NCBI RefSeq assembly: GCF_000420645.1
Contig: NZ_ATVI01000011.1
Coordinates: 170,578 to 234,577, forward strand
Direction: 5' to 3'
Source of the DNA: Nevskia ramosa DSM 11499
GTDB taxonomy: Bacteria > Pseudomonadota > Gammaproteobacteria > Nevskiales > Nevskiaceae
Length of the DNA: 64,000 nt
Shown here: positions 63,615 to 64,000 of the stretch, one piece after another
Layout of the letters: the number at the start of each line of letters is the position of its first letter
How positions within the stretch are numbered: the stretch's first letter is position 1
The notes under the pieces: generated by a model
Told to the model about the DNA's origin: nothing
What the model saw: only the letters and a program-made list of their open reading frames with translations
Database searches by the model: none
Made by a program: the position numbers and the translations under genes

Positions 63615-64000
63615 TGAAAAAGACTCAGCAGGGCTTCACCCTGATCGAACTGATGATCGTCGTCGCGATCGTCGGCATTCTCGCCGCCATTGCACTGCCG
63701 GCTTATCAGGACTACATCGGCCGCGCGAAAGTGACCGAAGCCGTCGCCCAGTTGGACGGCGCCAAGACCTCGGTAGCCGAATATGTAGCTTCGCAGGGCG
63801 CATGCCCTGCAACGACTTCCGCCTCCGGAGTGTCGTCACCGACCGGCGCGAAGTACGTGACCTCCGTTGCGACCGACGCCGCCTGCAACATCGGCGCGCT
63901 GGTGCAGAGCGTCAATGCTGGTATTGACGGCAAGTACATCATCCTGGTCGCGTCCAAGCAGGCCGACAACAGCATCACCTGGAATTGCGCGACCAACGCA
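63615..64000 (+). CDS. pilA: Type IV major pilin (cut by window end)
   Basis: The 128 visible codons encode a class IIIa-type prepilin: a short basic leader MKKTQQG, the prepilin peptidase site before [22 protein letters not shown] with Glu5, then [21 protein letters not shown] and a globular domain with Cys residues at [16 protein letters not shown] and WNCATNA. AGGAG precedes the ATG. The gene continues beyond base 64000. Confidence 0.93.

Overview
The window is a high-G+C chromosomal segment from a gammaproteobacterium. This rests on leuS-lptE, glmS, acpH (DUF479), a PilB/GspE ATPase, a type IV pilin behind a sigma-54 promoter, and pstSCAB. The combination of hopanoid genes with a complete mevalonate route suggests a Nevskia/Solimonas-like lineage, but that placement is inference. 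No rRNA, CRISPR array or complete prophage is visible.

Layout. 0-2 kb: the tail of an unknown gene and an acyl-CoA synthetase. 2-9.4 kb: a visibly less G+C-rich accessory island with a membrane-anchored Mrr-like nuclease, a three-gene polysaccharide-tailoring operon (DXD glycosyltransferase; a GT25/sulfotransferase-like/GH16 fusion; a NodU-type carbamoyltransferase) and two opposed UvrD-type helicase remnants. 9.4-21.8 kb: glmS, small membrane proteins, acpH, a hydrolase, an acyltransferase, a PrcB-like lipoprotein, a GMC oxidoreductase, a 295-bp MITE-like element abutting the pilB/gspE start, and a phytase-like protein. 21.9-25.9 kb: pstSCAB with a Pho box.

25.9-47 kb is the centrepiece: a mevalonate plus hopanoid supercluster. 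One minus-strand run encodes MVA-PP decarboxylase, phosphomevalonate kinase, a fused HMG-CoA reductase-mevalonate kinase, IPP isomerase, HpnH, HpnB and HMG-CoA synthase. Divergent to it are a DUF2147 gene (minus) and hpnI-hpnJ-hpnK-hpnL (plus). Then follow hpnA-hpnG-shc, a one-enzyme-type squalene synthase, apt (all minus) and an FPP synthase (plus). Together these cover acetoacetyl-CoA to IPP/DMAPP, FPP, squalene, hopene, adenosylhopane, ribosylhopane and a glycosylated/cyclitol head group, with APT placed to salvage the adenine released by HpnG.

48.26-55.75 kb: a 7.5-kb integrative element inserted in the 3' end of tRNA-Ser(CGA). It is flanked by 19-bp direct repeats and carries a tyrosine integrase, a small lipoprotein, an orphan two-TM/TPR-like protein, a serine recombinase plus a relic of another, an overlapping RHH-like/ART-like gene pair and a Rep-like protein. 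55.8-64 kb: MltF, a 2Fe-2S ferredoxin, a DUF481 outer-membrane protein, a GlcF-like Fe-S protein, LptE, LeuS and a type IV pilin cut by the window end.
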